NCBI RefSeq assembly: GCF_009931615.1
Contig: NZ_CP046620.1
Span: 3,146,501-3,210,500 of the forward strand
Direction: 5' to 3'
Source of the DNA: Algicella marina
GTDB lineage: Bacteria; Pseudomonadota; Alphaproteobacteria; Rhodobacterales; Rhodobacteraceae
DNA length: 64,000 nt
Positions 1 to 9,038 of this stretch are shown piece by piece (the stretch's first letter is position 1; the number at the start of each line of letters is the position of its first letter). The position numbers and the translations under genes are program-made. The notes under the pieces were generated by a model, which saw only the letters and a list, made by a program, of their open reading frames with translations, had not been told where the DNA came from and did not search any database.

Positions 1-1593
1 GAAGGCGGTGGAGCCGCCGATCTGGACGAGGGAGTAGCCGTCAAGCGAGGTGCCGGCCTGCCCGAAGAGTTCGACGAATTCCCAATCCGTGCCGGTGGTG
101 GAGACGGCAAGCTCGTTGATGATCAGGGGCTGGGGCGCGTTGTCCTCGCCGCGGGTTTCGGCGCGGGGGCCATCCCAATCGTCGTCCTCGCCGCGCTGGA
201 CGGAGAAGCCGATGGGCGTGTCGCCGGGCTCAGATACGCCGATATCGGTGGAGAGGACGCCATCGGCCGCACCGCCGGAGCCGGTGAGCGTGCCTTCGTA
301 GGAGAGGAATTCGATCAGCGTGCCATCTTGCGAAAGGGCGATGCCATCGGGGCTGCCGTTCTGGATGCCCGAGACTTCGACCACGTAGTAATCGTAGGTG
401 CCATCGCTGGAGGCGAAATCGGCGGCCTCGACGGCCTCGGTGTCGTACACGGCGCTGTTGGAACCGTTGTAGAATTCGAGCAGCATGCCGGTGATGTCGG
501 CCCCTGCGGCGGTGCGGATCTCGACGAATTCGCCGACATCGCCGCCGTCGTTATCGTAGTGGATCTCGTTGATGCGGGGGGCGATGACCGGGGTTTCGGT
601 GACATCCGCGACGGTGACGGAAATGGTCTCGGAGGCGCTGCCGCCATCGCCATCGGACACGGTGACCGTAACCTCGTAGATATTGTCTCCATCGAGATCG
701 AGCGGGGTCTCGAAATCGGGGGCGACGACGAAGGAGAGGGTGCCGGTTTCGGGGTCGATGGCGAAGAAGAGCGCGTCGTCGCCGCCGGTGATCGAGAAGG
801 CGAGGGTGTCGCTGTCCACGTCCGTCGCCGCGATGCTGGCGGGAATATCGGTGGTGTTTTCGTCGATGGTCACGGCGGTGTCGGCCACAAGCTCGGGATC
901 GTCGTTGGTGCCGGTGATCGTCACCGTCACGGTGGCGGTGTCGGTGCCGCCGTTGCCGTCATCCACGGTGTAGGTGAAGGTGTCCGTTACGGTCTCACCC
1001 TCGGCCAGATAATCGAACAGGTCGCCGGGATCGTATGAAACGGTGCCACCGGAGAGGGTGACGGCCGCACCGCTGGCAGCAGTTGCGGAAACGGCGGTGA
1101 TGTCGATCGTGTCGCCATCAAACTCGCGGTCATTCGACAGAAGAGTGGCGACATCGATGGCAAGCGGTGCGTTTTCGCCGGTGGCGACAGAATCATCTCC
1201 GGCCAACACGGCGTTGTTGGTGCCGTCGAGATAGAGTGTGTAGCCATCGGTGTCGAAATAGATCGCCTCGACGCCGCGCAGGGTATCGCGGCCCTCGTCG
1301 CCCGTCAGGTCGCGAATGCGGATGCGCCCGCCCGACATCTCCCGGATCGCGTAATCATCGATGCCACCGGCATAGATCGCGGTGTCGAAGCCTGAGCCAC
1401 CGATCAGATTGTCGTTGCCGGTACCGCCGATCAGGACATCGTTGCCGCGGCCCGCGACGATCCTGTCGTCACCGCCTTCGGAGAAAATGAGATCGTCCCC
1501 GGCATAACCGAATACCCTGTCCGACAGGCTTGTGCCGTCGAGGATGTCATCCTGATTGGTGCCGAAGATGAATGCGCGCGGAGTTCTTGCCAT
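1..1593 (-). CDS. RTX/cadherin-like/lamin-tail-domain surface protein, 3' end outside window
   Basis: Open from the ATG at 1593 to base 1 without a stop (531 codons), so the C-terminus is missing. Residues about 15-60 carry glycine/aspartate-rich calcium-binding repeats (GYAGDD, GGTGND), unusually at the N-terminus. A VCBS/cadherin-like stretch follows, with TATVTVTITGTNDD and a second segment rich in D and T. Then comes a lamin-tail domain starting INEIHYDNDGG and the start of a second one (LIINELAVS). There is no Sec signal, which fits type I secretion. It is probably an extracellular adhesin or matrix protein. It is not obviously part of the neighbouring methanol locus. Domain calls come from motif reading only. 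Confidence 0.8.
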   Translation of the reverse strand, partial: MARTPRAFIFGTNQDDILDGTSLSDRVFGYAGDDLIFSEGGDDRIVAGRGNDVLIGGTGNDNLIGGSGFDTAIYAGGIDDYAIREMSGGRIRIRDLTGDEGRDTLRGVEAIYFDTDGYTLYLDGTNNAVLAGDDSVATGENAPLAIDVATLLSNDREFDGDTIDITAVSATAASGAAVTLSGGTVSYDPGDLFDYLAEGETVTDTFTYTVDDGNGGTDTATVTVTITGTNDDPELVADTAVTIDENTTDIPASIAATDVDSDTLAFSITGGDDALFFAIDPETGTLSFVVAPDFETPLDLDGDNIYEVTVTVSDGDGGSASETISVTVADVTETPVIAPRINEIHYDNDGGDVGEFVEIRTAAGADITGMLLEFYNGSNSAVYDTEAVEAADFASSDGTYDYYVVEVSGIQNGSPDGIALSQDGTLIEFLSYEGTLTGSGGAADGVLSTDIGVSEPGDTPIGFSVQRGEDDDWDGPRAETRGEDNAPQPLIINELAVSTTGTDWEFVELFGQAGTSLDGYSLVQIGGSTAF

Positions 1594-1758
1594 GACTGTT
1601 CCCCCTGTTGGTCATGCTGTTCTGCCAAGGATGTGACACCGCCCTGTCTCAGTTTTGTGTCGGCCGCCTGAAAAGACGGTGTGACTGAAGGGCAAACTCG
1701 GAACGGCGGGCGGCAGCGCGCCCGGAACGGGGCAAGTCTAGACGGAAACCGCCACGCT

Positions 1759-2556
1759 TCAAGCGGGGCGTTTTCGGCGCATCATGCCGCGGGCAGGATC
1801 GTAGCCGATGACCGCGCCGCCGAGAAACACCGTGAGCGACAGCAGCACCCAGAGGAGTGCCCAGCCATTGAAACTCTCGTACAGAGCGAAACGGACGAGC
1901 TCGACGGCATGGGTGAAGGGATTGACGGCGCAGATGTCGCGCAGCAGTTCGGAACTCTCCGCCATTTTCCAAAGCGGATAGAGAGCGGTGGACATGAAGA
2001 ACATCGGAAAGATGACGAAGTTCATGACGCCGGCGAAATTTTCCAGCTGGCGGATGGTGGAGGAGATCACGAGACCGAGTGCACCGAGCATCAGGCCGGA
2101 AAGGATGAGAGCGGGGAAGGCGTAGAGGTAGCCCATCGGCGGCATGGTGATGCCGAAACCGGCGGCGATGGCGAGGAAGACGTAGACCTGAAGGATGGAG
2201 ACGGCGACACCGGCCACGAGTTTGGAAAACAGGAGCCACCAGCGTGGAAGCGGGCTGGTGAGCAAGAGACGCATCGAGCCCATTTCCTGATCGTATACCA
2301 GCGAGAGCGAGGACTGCATGCCGTTGAAGAGCTGGATCATGCCGCAGAGACCGGGGACGATGTAAACCTCGTAGGTGATGTAGGTCTGGTAAGGCGGGAT
2401 GATCGAGAGGCCCAGCGCGGCCCGGAACCCGGCGGCGAAGACCACAAGCCAGACGAGCGGGCGGACGAGGGCCGCGAGAAAGCGGCCGCGCTGGTGGATG
2501 AAGCGCAGGCTTTCACGCATGACGATGGCCCACATGGCGGTGAGATACGGCATCAT
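1759..2556 (-). CDS. ABC-2 type permease of quinoprotein-associated ABC system
   Basis: 265 residues with about six hydrophobic segments, first near residue 25 and last near 235, and a basic C-terminal tail (MMRRKRPA). This is the architecture of ABC-2 type exporter permeases. The start ATG overlaps the stop of the ATPase gene (2553) by four bases (ATGA), so the two are translationally coupled and probably form one transporter. By context it belongs to the ABC system repeatedly found with PQQ-dependent alcohol dehydrogenases. The substrate is unknown. Last gene of a seven-gene minus-strand operon. Confidence 0.85.
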   Translation of the reverse strand: MMPYLTAMWAIVMRESLRFIHQRGRFLAALVRPLVWLVVFAAGFRAALGLSIIPPYQTYITYEVYIVPGLCGMIQLFNGMQSSLSLVYDQEMGSMRLLLTSPLPRWWLLFSKLVAGVAVSILQVYVFLAIAAGFGITMPPMGYLYAFPALILSGLMLGALGLVISSTIRQLENFAGVMNFVIFPMFFMSTALYPLWKMAESSELLRDICAVNPFTHAVELVRFALYESFNGWALLWVLLSLTVFLGGAVIGYDPARGMMRRKRPA

Positions 2557-3281
2557 TGCGCTGGTTCCTCCAGCCCTGTCATGGCGACGAAGGCGTCGAG
2601 CAGGGTGCCCCCCGGACCGGCGATGCCGGCGGCGGTATCCTGTGCCAGTTTCCGGCCCTTGTGGAGGATGACCACTTCGTCTGTCGGCTGAATCTCGTCA
2701 ACCAGATGCGTCGCCCAGAAGACGGTGAGGCCGCTTTCGGCGAGATCGTGGACATGGGCGGTGATCGACTGGCGGCTGGCGGTGTCGAGACCGACGGTGG
2801 CCTCATCGAGGAGCAGCACCTCGGGGCCGTGGATCAGGGCGCGGGCAATCTCCATGCGGCGGCGGTGGCCGCCGTTGAGAGCGCGGACCTTCTCGCCGCT
2901 GCGTTCGCGCATGCCGAGCCGGTCCAGTGCTGCCTCCGTGCTGGTGCGCGCCTGTTTGCCGGACAGGCCCTGGAGCGCGGCGAAGTAGGACAGGTTGCGG
3001 GCGACCGTCATGTCGAGATCCAGCGTCTGCTGCTGGAAGACGACGCCGATGCGGGCGAGGGCGGCGCGGGGATTCTCGGCAAGGTCGTGACCGGCGACCG
3101 ATATGGCGCCGTGGCGGGTGACGAACAGCCGGGTAAGCAGCGAAAACAGCGTCGATTTACCGGCGCCGTTGGGACCGAGCAGGGCGCAGAAGCGCCCGGC
3201 CTCCAGGTCGAAAGACACGTCGTCCAGCGCCTTTTTGGGGCCGTAGCTGTAGGAGACGTTCTGAACGCTGAGTGCTGGCAT
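2553..3281 (-). CDS. ABC transporter ATPase, PQQ-dependent alcohol dehydrogenase-associated
   Basis: 242 residues from ATG 3281 (MPALSVQNV). This start lies 4 bases after the preceding stop and avoids the long overlap that the upstream ATG at 3329 would need. Walker A GPNGAGKST, a divergent signature LNGGHRRRMEIAR instead of LSGGQ, Walker B LLLDEAT and switch histidine in WATHLVDE are all visible. The family matches ATPases encoded beside quinoprotein dehydrogenases; the partner is the ABC-2 permease just downstream. The unusual signature motif is noted but should not abolish function. Confidence 0.88.
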   Translation of the reverse strand: MPALSVQNVSYSYGPKKALDDVSFDLEAGRFCALLGPNGAGKSTLFSLLTRLFVTRHGAISVAGHDLAENPRAALARIGVVFQQQTLDLDMTVARNLSYFAALQGLSGKQARTSTEAALDRLGMRERSGEKVRALNGGHRRRMEIARALIHGPEVLLLDEATVGLDTASRQSITAHVHDLAESGLTVFWATHLVDEIQPTDEVVILHKGRKLAQDTAAGIAGPGGTLLDAFVAMTGLEEPAQ

Positions 3282-3285
3282 GGCC

Positions 3286-3894
3286 CTAGCCTGCCCCAGT
3301 TTCGGGCTGGAGTGTAGCGGGTTCGCCACCGAGCCTGAGAATTCGGGTTGCGAGGCGCTCCGCCTCTTCGCGCGCGTGGGTGACGAAGATGGTGGCCGGA
3401 TTGGCCTCTCGGATCAGGGTTTCGGTGAGGGTCATCATCTCGTCGGCTTTGTCGGCATCCAGGGAGACGAAGGGTTCGTCCATGATCAGCAGGTCCGGTT
3501 GGCCGGCGAAGGCACGGGCGAGGGCGAGGCGGCGTTGCTGGCCGAGGGATAGCTGGCCGGGAAAGAGCGCGGCCTTGTCGGCGATGCCGACGCGGTCGAG
3601 GGCCTCCCTTGCCTCCGCCACCGGCAGTTGCGGATGGATCAGGGTAATATTGGCGAGGACGGAGCGCCACGGCAGGAGCGTCGGCTCCTGGAAGACGATA
3701 GCCATGTTGTCGGGTCGCTCTATCGTGCCGCTAAAGTTGCTGTCGATCCCGGCGACCAGCCGGAGGAGCGTGGACTTGCCGATGCCGGACGGGCCGAGCA
3801 GGGCGAGAGTTTCGCCCTTGTCCAGCGTGAAGGAGATGTCGCGGAGGATTTCCGTGCCGCCGAAGGCCTTGGATCTGACGTCTACGCGGATCAT
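3286..3894 (-). CDS. ABC transporter ATPase, NitT/TauT type (short)
   Basis: 202 residues starting at MIRVDVRSK. The ATG at 3894 overlaps the permease stop (ATGA), which decides this start over the upstream ATG at 3945. Walker A GPSGIGKST, signature LSLGQQRRLALARA, Walker B LLIMDEPF and H-loop VTHAREEAERL are present. It is shorter than typical NitT/TauT ATPases (about 250) because the C-terminal extension is missing. It should power the importer formed by the permease and binding protein upstream. Substrate unknown; the operon places it with methanol oxidation. Confidence 0.88.
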   Translation of the reverse strand: MIRVDVRSKAFGGTEILRDISFTLDKGETLALLGPSGIGKSTLLRLVAGIDSNFSGTIERPDNMAIVFQEPTLLPWRSVLANITLIHPQLPVAEAREALDRVGIADKAALFPGQLSLGQQRRLALARAFAGQPDLLIMDEPFVSLDADKADEMMTLTETLIREANPATIFVTHAREEAERLATRILRLGGEPATLQPETGAG

Positions 3895-4625
3895 TCCTGC
3901 CTCCACCGGCGGACGCGCCGTTCCCATGGCTGGAGGACGAGCCATTCGACCAGCAGCATCAGGGCGATGAAGGAAAGCGAGTAGACCAGGACGTGGGCAA
4001 CATCGAAAAGCTGGAAGTAGAGGTGGATCTGGAAGCCGACGCCGTTGGAGCGTCCGAGGAATTCCACGACGAGAACGATCTTCCAGATGACGGCGATGCC
4101 GGAGCGGGCGGCACCGGTGATGTAAGGGGCCATCTGCGGCAGGATGACGTGGCGCAGGTAGGTGCGGCGCGACATGTGGAACACCTGAGCCATCGCGCGC
4201 AGGTTCGGATCCATCGCGCGGGCGCCTTCGCGGATTATGGTCGTGACATTTGGGATCTTGTTGAGGGTGACGGCTATGATCGCCGCCGTTTCATTCAGGC
4301 CGATCCAGAGATAGCAGAGGACAATCAGCACCAGCGCGGGCAGGTTGAGAAAAACGACGAGCCATGGATCCAGCCATTTGTCGATGGCCGGGTACCGCCC
4401 CATGACGAGGCCGAGCGCGAGGCCGATGGACATGGCCAGCGCAAAGGCCCAGAGCACCCGGATAGCGGTGACGCCAAGATGGTAGACGAGTTCGCCGGAA
4501 GCCAGTTCTGCCCGAAACGGCCCTACCAATGCCTGCGGCATCGGCAGGACCTGCGGGTCCGCCGTGAGGGCCGCTGCCACAACCCAGAGGGCGAGCAGCG
4601 AGAGGAGGGACAGGAGGCGGACCAT
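3891..4625 (-). CDS. ABC transporter permease, NitT/TauT type
   Basis: 244 residues from ATG 4625 (MVRLLSLLSL), 20 bases after the stop of the binding-protein gene. The ATG at 4712 lies inside that gene and is not favoured. Several transmembrane helices are seen, with the BPD_transp_1 EAA-like loop around EGARAMDPNLRAMAQVFHM followed by ILPQMAPYITGA. This loop contacts the ATPase. Overlaps the ATPase gene by four bases. Confidence 0.88.
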   Translation of the reverse strand: MVRLLSLLSLLALWVVAAALTADPQVLPMPQALVGPFRAELASGELVYHLGVTAIRVLWAFALAMSIGLALGLVMGRYPAIDKWLDPWLVVFLNLPALVLIVLCYLWIGLNETAAIIAVTLNKIPNVTTIIREGARAMDPNLRAMAQVFHMSRRTYLRHVILPQMAPYITGAARSGIAVIWKIVLVVEFLGRSNGVGFQIHLYFQLFDVAHVLVYSLSFIALMLLVEWLVLQPWERRVRRWRQE

Positions 4626-4644
4626 TGCCGGCCTTGAAGCGGAG

Positions 4645-5619
4645 TTATTCGACGTCCGGGAACAACCCTTCCGGCAGGGTAGTGGCCTGACCCACCAGCT
4701 TCTCGCCGCCAAGCTCCGCCATCAGTTGCAGGAAGCGGTCAGCGCCATCGAGATCGACATTGCCGGGTGCGGGCATGCCGGCACGGAAATCATCCCGCAG
4801 GGCGATGAACTGTTCATCGTTGCTGGCGTTCATGTTGCCGCGGATCGCCTCCCAGGCAGAATCGTCCGACTTCAGCAGTTCCTTCGCGTCGCGGCTGGCG
4901 GCATAGAGCGCCTTGGCTATGCCGGGATTCTCGGCGATGAAGCTTTCCTTGAGTACATAGCCCAGAAGCGGAGTTTCCGGGTCCAGCCCGAGCGATTCGG
5001 AGGCGGCGGAGACGGAGATGAGTTCGCGCATTCCACCGGCCTTCATCTTGGCCATGAAATGCCAGAAATTGATGGCGCCGTCCGTCTCTCCCTGCAGTGC
5101 CGTCTTGAAGACCAGCGGGGGCGCACCGAAGACCTGCTCGGTCTCGCCGGCGAGATCCATTCCGTATTCCTGTTCGGCATAGGCCTGAAGTATCAGCCAG
5201 CTTTTGTCCAGCGGACCACCGGCGATGCCGATCTTCTTGCCAGCGAGATCCTGCAGGGTCGTCGCCTCGCTGTCAGCCGGCACGACGAGGCCGCCAACGG
5301 CCTTTGAGTAGGGGACGAACACGTAATCCTTGCCGGCGGCACGCTGGCGGGCAACCCAGATCCAGTCCGCCACGGCCAAGTCCGCCTCGCCCCCTTCAAG
5401 GGCGACGCGGGTAGCGCCGTTGTCGGCGAAGGGCTGCATTTCGAGGTTGAAGCCGTGGGCTTCGTCGAAACCGTTATTGATTATGGTGTCGAGTTCCCAG
5501 TTGACCGTGCCGATCTTGAGAACAGCGGCACGGATGGTGGGCATGTCGGCGGCGGTGGCCATTCCGGCGGCGCAGAGTGCGAGCGCGGCCGTGAACGTGG
5601 CTTTCAAAGTGTGTTTCAC
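4645..5619 (-). CDS. ABC transporter substrate-binding protein, NitT/TauT type
   Basis: 324 residues with a Sec signal peptide (MKHTLKATFTAALALCAAGMATA, cleavage near residue 24). The mature part has the SsuA/TauA-like fold pattern: ADLAVADWIWVARQRAAG, then LVVPADSEATTLQDLAGKKIGI, where the ligand cleft is usually built. Genes of this kind occur beside xoxF in several methylotrophic alphaproteobacteria, but the ligand is not known. It is one of two different binding proteins in the same operon. Confidence 0.85.
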   Translation of the reverse strand: MKHTLKATFTAALALCAAGMATAADMPTIRAAVLKIGTVNWELDTIINNGFDEAHGFNLEMQPFADNGATRVALEGGEADLAVADWIWVARQRAAGKDYVFVPYSKAVGGLVVPADSEATTLQDLAGKKIGIAGGPLDKSWLILQAYAEQEYGMDLAGETEQVFGAPPLVFKTALQGETDGAINFWHFMAKMKAGGMRELISVSAASESLGLDPETPLLGYVLKESFIAENPGIAKALYAASRDAKELLKSDDSAWEAIRGNMNASNDEQFIALRDDFRAGMPAPGNVDLDGADRFLQLMAELGGEKLVGQATTLPEGLFPDVE

Positions 5620-5699
5620 GTCTCTCTCCCTGAGATAATCTTGTTTGCCTTACATGTAAGCGTATCGGGCCGGAAAGCGAGGCCCGGAGGCGGCACGGT

Positions 5700-6683
5700 T
5701 CAGTCCGGTGTCACCACCACGCCCCAGGGTTGCTGACCTACCTGGATGGACTTGATCGCCTTTTCCGCGGCAACGTCGATGACCGTTATATCGTTGGAGT
5801 TTCCGTTGGTCGTCAGCAGGTATTTCTGGTCGGGTGTGAAGTCCATCTGCCAGACGCGTTGGCCGACAAGGATATAATCCTTCACCTCGTGGCTCTCGAC
5901 ATCGATGACGGCGACGCGGTTGGCCGGGCCCAGCGCCACGAACAGGGTCTTGCCGTCGGATGTCACCTTGGCGCCCACCGGTTGAAGCCATTCAGGCTCC
6001 ACACCCGTTACCTCGAAGCTGATCTTGTGCACCAGTTCCGGAACTTCTCCGGTCATGTCGATCACCGAGACGGTACCGCCGATTTCCGAAGTGACGAAAA
6101 GCTTGGAACCGTCATCGGTAAAGACAGCGTAGCGCGGACGCTGGTCCACGAGGATATTGTGCTTGATGGCGTAGTCCGACGTGTCGATGAAATGGGCCAT
6201 GTTCGTCGTTTCCGACGTGTTGATCACCCACTTGCTGTCCGGACTGATGGCCATGCCTTCCGGCTCCACACCGACTGGGACTTCGGCGAGCACCGTGTGG
6301 CTCTCGGTATCGACGACGGTGACCAGATTGTCATCCTCGTTGGCGATATAGAGAGGATTGCCCGATGGATGCAGCACAAAAAGTTCGGGATCCGGGCCGG
6401 ACGGCAGGGTGTAGAGTTCCTCGTAGGTTTCGGTGTCGTAGACGCGGACGAGATCGTCATCGGAGGCGCAAACGTAAAGGAGTTTGCCATCCGGCGAGAC
6501 GGTGATGCCGCGCGGGCGGTTGCCGCCGCCGAAAGTGTCGATCACCTCCCAGCTCTCGGTATCAACAACGGTGACATCGTTGCCCTTTTCGTTGGAAACG
6601 AATGCCTTGTTGGCAAGTGCCGGTAGCGGCAGGGCCAGCGAAGCGGCGAGCAGGGCCGGTGCGAGTTTCATTGCGTTCCTCAT
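5700..6683 (-). CDS. PQQ-associated YVTN beta-propeller protein
   Basis: 327 residues with a signal peptide ending near LPALA and seven or so repeats of the YVTN type (VTVVDTESWEVIDTF, VRVYDTETYEELYTL, VTVVDTESHTVLAEV and so on, each about 42 residues). This matches the PQQ-dependent catabolism-associated beta-propeller family, periplasmic and of unknown biochemical role. The ATG overlaps the preceding stop at 6680-6683 (ATGA). A second propeller protein lies at 9007-9987. Confidence 0.9.
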   Translation of the reverse strand: MRNAMKLAPALLAASLALPLPALANKAFVSNEKGNDVTVVDTESWEVIDTFGGGNRPRGITVSPDGKLLYVCASDDDLVRVYDTETYEELYTLPSGPDPELFVLHPSGNPLYIANEDDNLVTVVDTESHTVLAEVPVGVEPEGMAISPDSKWVINTSETTNMAHFIDTSDYAIKHNILVDQRPRYAVFTDDGSKLFVTSEIGGTVSVIDMTGEVPELVHKISFEVTGVEPEWLQPVGAKVTSDGKTLFVALGPANRVAVIDVESHEVKDYILVGQRVWQMDFTPDQKYLLTTNGNSNDITVIDVAAEKAIKSIQVGQQPWGVVVTPD

Positions 6684-7867
6684 TCGGTGAATGCCGTGCA
6701 GGCGGATTCGGGCTGGTCGAGCCCGAGCGTATCCAGGGTGGTGACCTGATGCAGGTAGCCTTCCTGCGGCGAGACGGTGACCGTTGTCTTGTCATCCGTC
6801 ATGATGATGGGCTGGCGCAACTGGCCGTTCCACGGGCGGAAGGAAACCGCGCGGCCCTTGAAGGCGGCAAGCTCGAACTGGTCGGTGAGCATGTAGTCGC
6901 GCAGGGCAACGGGATCTGCGGTATTGGTGCGGATCACCGCCTCACCGATGGCGCGGATGGCGAGCCAGACATCGTAGTCCTTTTCCTGTACGTAACGGCC
7001 TGTCAGTTCCTCGAACCGGCGCTGAAACTGGGTCGCACCCCATGCCTCGTGCGCGGCGTGGAAGGTGACGGGGCGGAGGCCGCCGGAGCCCATGACGGGG
7101 CGCGGTTCCCATGTGTGATAGGGCAGATGCAGTGCGAAGACATCGGATTCGTCGGCGCCGATGATGACGTCGTGATCCTTCGCGCCCTGGGTGAATACGG
7201 GTATCTGGCGCTGAACGAGAACATGGCCGGTGTCGGTACGGCGCGAGCCGCCGGTATCCTCAAACACCCGGCTCTCGACGATCTTCGCGCCGAATTTCTT
7301 TGCGGAACGGCGGTAGGCTTCGGCAAGGGCGGTGTCTTTGGGGTTCGAACCCTCGATCAGGAACCAGTCCGGCCATTTCTTCCAGATCGCGAACTGGGTG
7401 ACGGCATCAGCGATCATCGCGTGGCTGGGGCCGGTGTGCAGCAGATTGGCGCGGCACGCGTCATCGCGGAGGCTGACGTCGCGGGCGCTGGCATTGAGAA
7501 CGAGCGCACCCTCGCCCGCCGCATCGGCGAGGCGCAGGACATCCGGGCCTTCGGCAACCACCACGAGGAGGGCCACACCGTCCTCCAGAAAGGCCTGGAG
7601 GGCAGCGTCGGCGCCTTCGGGCGGTGTGGCGGTGTAGTCGACGGTGAAATTCATGCCGAGGAAGGCACCTGTCGTCTGGTTGTCCTCCTCGCCCAGCTTG
7701 CCGCCCGCGAAGCCGAGATCGTCCGGTCTTTCGTCATAGCGCGATATGGGCAGAAGTCTGGGATAGTCGATGCGCAGAACGCCCATGCGAATATCCAGCG
7801 CCGACGCGGGCGCGACAAATGCGAGAGTGGCCACAAGGGCCACCAGTACCAGTCGGATCGCTGACAT
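6680..7867 (-). CDS. ABC transporter substrate-binding protein, PQQ-dependent alcohol dehydrogenase system
   Basis: 395 residues from ATG 7867 with a clear signal peptide (MSAIRLVLVALVATLAFVAPASA). The 673-codon open frame continues upstream but only noise is encoded there. The protein has a type I periplasmic fold like branched-chain amino acid binding proteins (LVLNASARDVSLRDD, HVLVQRQIPVFTQGAKDHDVIIGADE). Family members are found only with quinoprotein systems. First gene of the seven-gene operon; its promoter must lie in the 114-bp gap shared with the divergent gene at 7982. Confidence 0.88.
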   Translation of the reverse strand: MSAIRLVLVALVATLAFVAPASALDIRMGVLRIDYPRLLPISRYDERPDDLGFAGGKLGEEDNQTTGAFLGMNFTVDYTATPPEGADAALQAFLEDGVALLVVVAEGPDVLRLADAAGEGALVLNASARDVSLRDDACRANLLHTGPSHAMIADAVTQFAIWKKWPDWFLIEGSNPKDTALAEAYRRSAKKFGAKIVESRVFEDTGGSRRTDTGHVLVQRQIPVFTQGAKDHDVIIGADESDVFALHLPYHTWEPRPVMGSGGLRPVTFHAAHEAWGATQFQRRFEELTGRYVQEKDYDVWLAIRAIGEAVIRTNTADPVALRDYMLTDQFELAAFKGRAVSFRPWNGQLRQPIIMTDDKTTVTVSPQEGYLHQVTTLDTLGLDQPESACTAFTE

Positions 7868-7931
7868 TGTGGAAGCCTCCTCCCAAAGGCTTTTTCCGCA
7901 AGTGTGCCAGAGCGTGCGATGCCTGCGAAAC

Positions 7932-7950
7932 CAATACTTTTGGCGTATTG
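7932..7950. promoter_or_regulatory. Inverted repeat in divergent promoter region
   Basis: CAATAC, seven-base spacer, GTATTG: a perfect six-base inverted repeat in the 114-bp gap between the operons starting at 7867 (minus) and 7982 (plus). Its position fits a shared operator. The binding protein is not known; the LuxR-type regulator encoded at 26773-27495 is one candidate. Confidence 0.4.
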
Positions 7951-7981
7951 CGGCGCATAGGGTGCGGGGTAGTCTGACTGG

Positions 7982-8482
7982 ATGAAACGTTTGCTCTCCG
8001 CCGCGTGCCTGATGCTTCTGGCAAGCAGCCTTTCGGCTGCGGCCGCTGAAGGAACCGGCAAGGTCGCTTTCCTCGGTCTCGTGTTTCTCGATACATCCAC
8101 CGAGGGTGACTACAACGGTATTCGGGAAGATGAGGCGCAGCGGCTGGAGTTGCTGGAAGAGGAAGTCCGGAAAAGGTTCTTGGCGGAAGGTTACGACTTG
8201 CTGGACCTTGGCCCGATTGCGGAGGAGCTGGAAAACACGGTCAACCCCGCCGATTGCTATGGATGCGACTTCCGGATGGCGGAGAAGCTTGGTGCCGAAT
8301 ACGTTCTGGTGGGCGTGGTGCAGAAGGTTTCCAACCTGATCCTGTCCATGAACCTGGTGATGAAGGATGTGGAAACCAAGGATGTGACGCACGCGCGGTC
8401 CGTCGATATCCGGTCCAACACCGATGATTCTTGGCTGCGCGGCATGCGGTACATCATGAAGACCGCGTTCTTCAAAGAATAA
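7982..8482 (+). CDS. DUF3280-like periplasmic protein
   Basis: 166 residues, signal peptide of about 22 residues (LSAAAAEG). The rest resembles DUF3280 proteins: VAFLGLVFLDTS, a CYGCDFRMAEKLGAEYVLVG core and a final WLRGMRYIMKTAFF. The GAEYVLVG strand pattern recalls TolB N-terminal and LpoB-like folds (inference). The family recurs in quinoprotein dehydrogenase loci and has no assigned activity. First gene of a four-gene plus-strand operon. No strong Shine-Dalgarno is seen before the ATG. Confidence 0.8.
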   Translation: MKRLLSAACLMLLASSLSAAAAEGTGKVAFLGLVFLDTSTEGDYNGIREDEAQRLELLEEEVRKRFLAEGYDLLDLGPIAEELENTVNPADCYGCDFRMAEKLGAEYVLVGVVQKVSNLILSMNLVMKDVETKDVTHARSVDIRSNTDDSWLRGMRYIMKTAFFKE

Positions 8483-8501
8483 ACGAACTGGAGAGGAAGA
8501 A

Positions 8502-9038
8502 ATGAGAATCCTGAGATACCTGGCGGTGCTTTTCGCCCTGCTGGTGCCGGCGATGGCACTGGCGCACGGGCCGACACGGCAGAAGGTGACCCTGACCGTG
8601 GAACTGCCGGCAGCGCCGGAGGATGTGTGGGCCGTGATCGGCGATTTCCAAGACATGAGCTGGCATCCGGCCGTGTTCTCGACGACCGGCGAGGGTGGCA
8701 ACGAGATCGACGCGACGCGGTTGCTGACGCTTTCCGAGGAAGGCGGGCCGACGATCGACGAGGTGCTCTATAAATACGACGCCGAGAAAATGACCTATTC
8801 CTACCGGATCAACGAAGTGGATGTGGCCGTGTTGCCGGTGACGAACTATTCCAGCCACCTGACGGTGAAACCCGTGGATGGCGGCGGCTCACTGGTGGAA
8901 TGGCGCGGGGCATTCTATCGCGGCTATCCCAACAACGATCCTCCTGAAGAGCTGAATGACGAAGCGGCTATTGCCGGTGTAAGCGCGGTTTATCAGGCCG
9001 GGCTGGATGCACTGGCGGCGCGGTTTGCGGGCAACTGA
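8502..9038 (+). CDS. MxaD-like SRPBCC family periplasmic protein
   Basis: 178 residues, signal peptide ending LALA-HG. The mature protein is an SRPBCC/polyketide-cyclase-like domain (VELPAAPEDVWAVIGDFQDMSWHPAV ... LVEWRGAFYRG, broken here for length). MxaD of methylotrophs is in this superfamily and is reported to help methanol dehydrogenase interact with its cytochrome. A similar role with XoxF is inferred here from context. Good Shine-Dalgarno GGAGAGG upstream. The next gene starts inside its 3' end. Confidence 0.82.
   Translation: MRILRYLAVLFALLVPAMALAHGPTRQKVTLTVELPAAPEDVWAVIGDFQDMSWHPAVFSTTGEGGNEIDATRLLTLSEEGGPTIDEVLYKYDAEKMTYSYRINEVDVAVLPVTNYSSHLTVKPVDGGGSLVEWRGAFYRGYPNNDPPEELNDEAAIAGVSAVYQAGLDALAARFAGN

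Noticed and set aside
328-1038. Plus-strand glycine/valine-rich open frame
   Set aside because: Antisense to the RTX/lamin-tail protein; its repeats only mirror the Asp/Gly repeats of the real gene.
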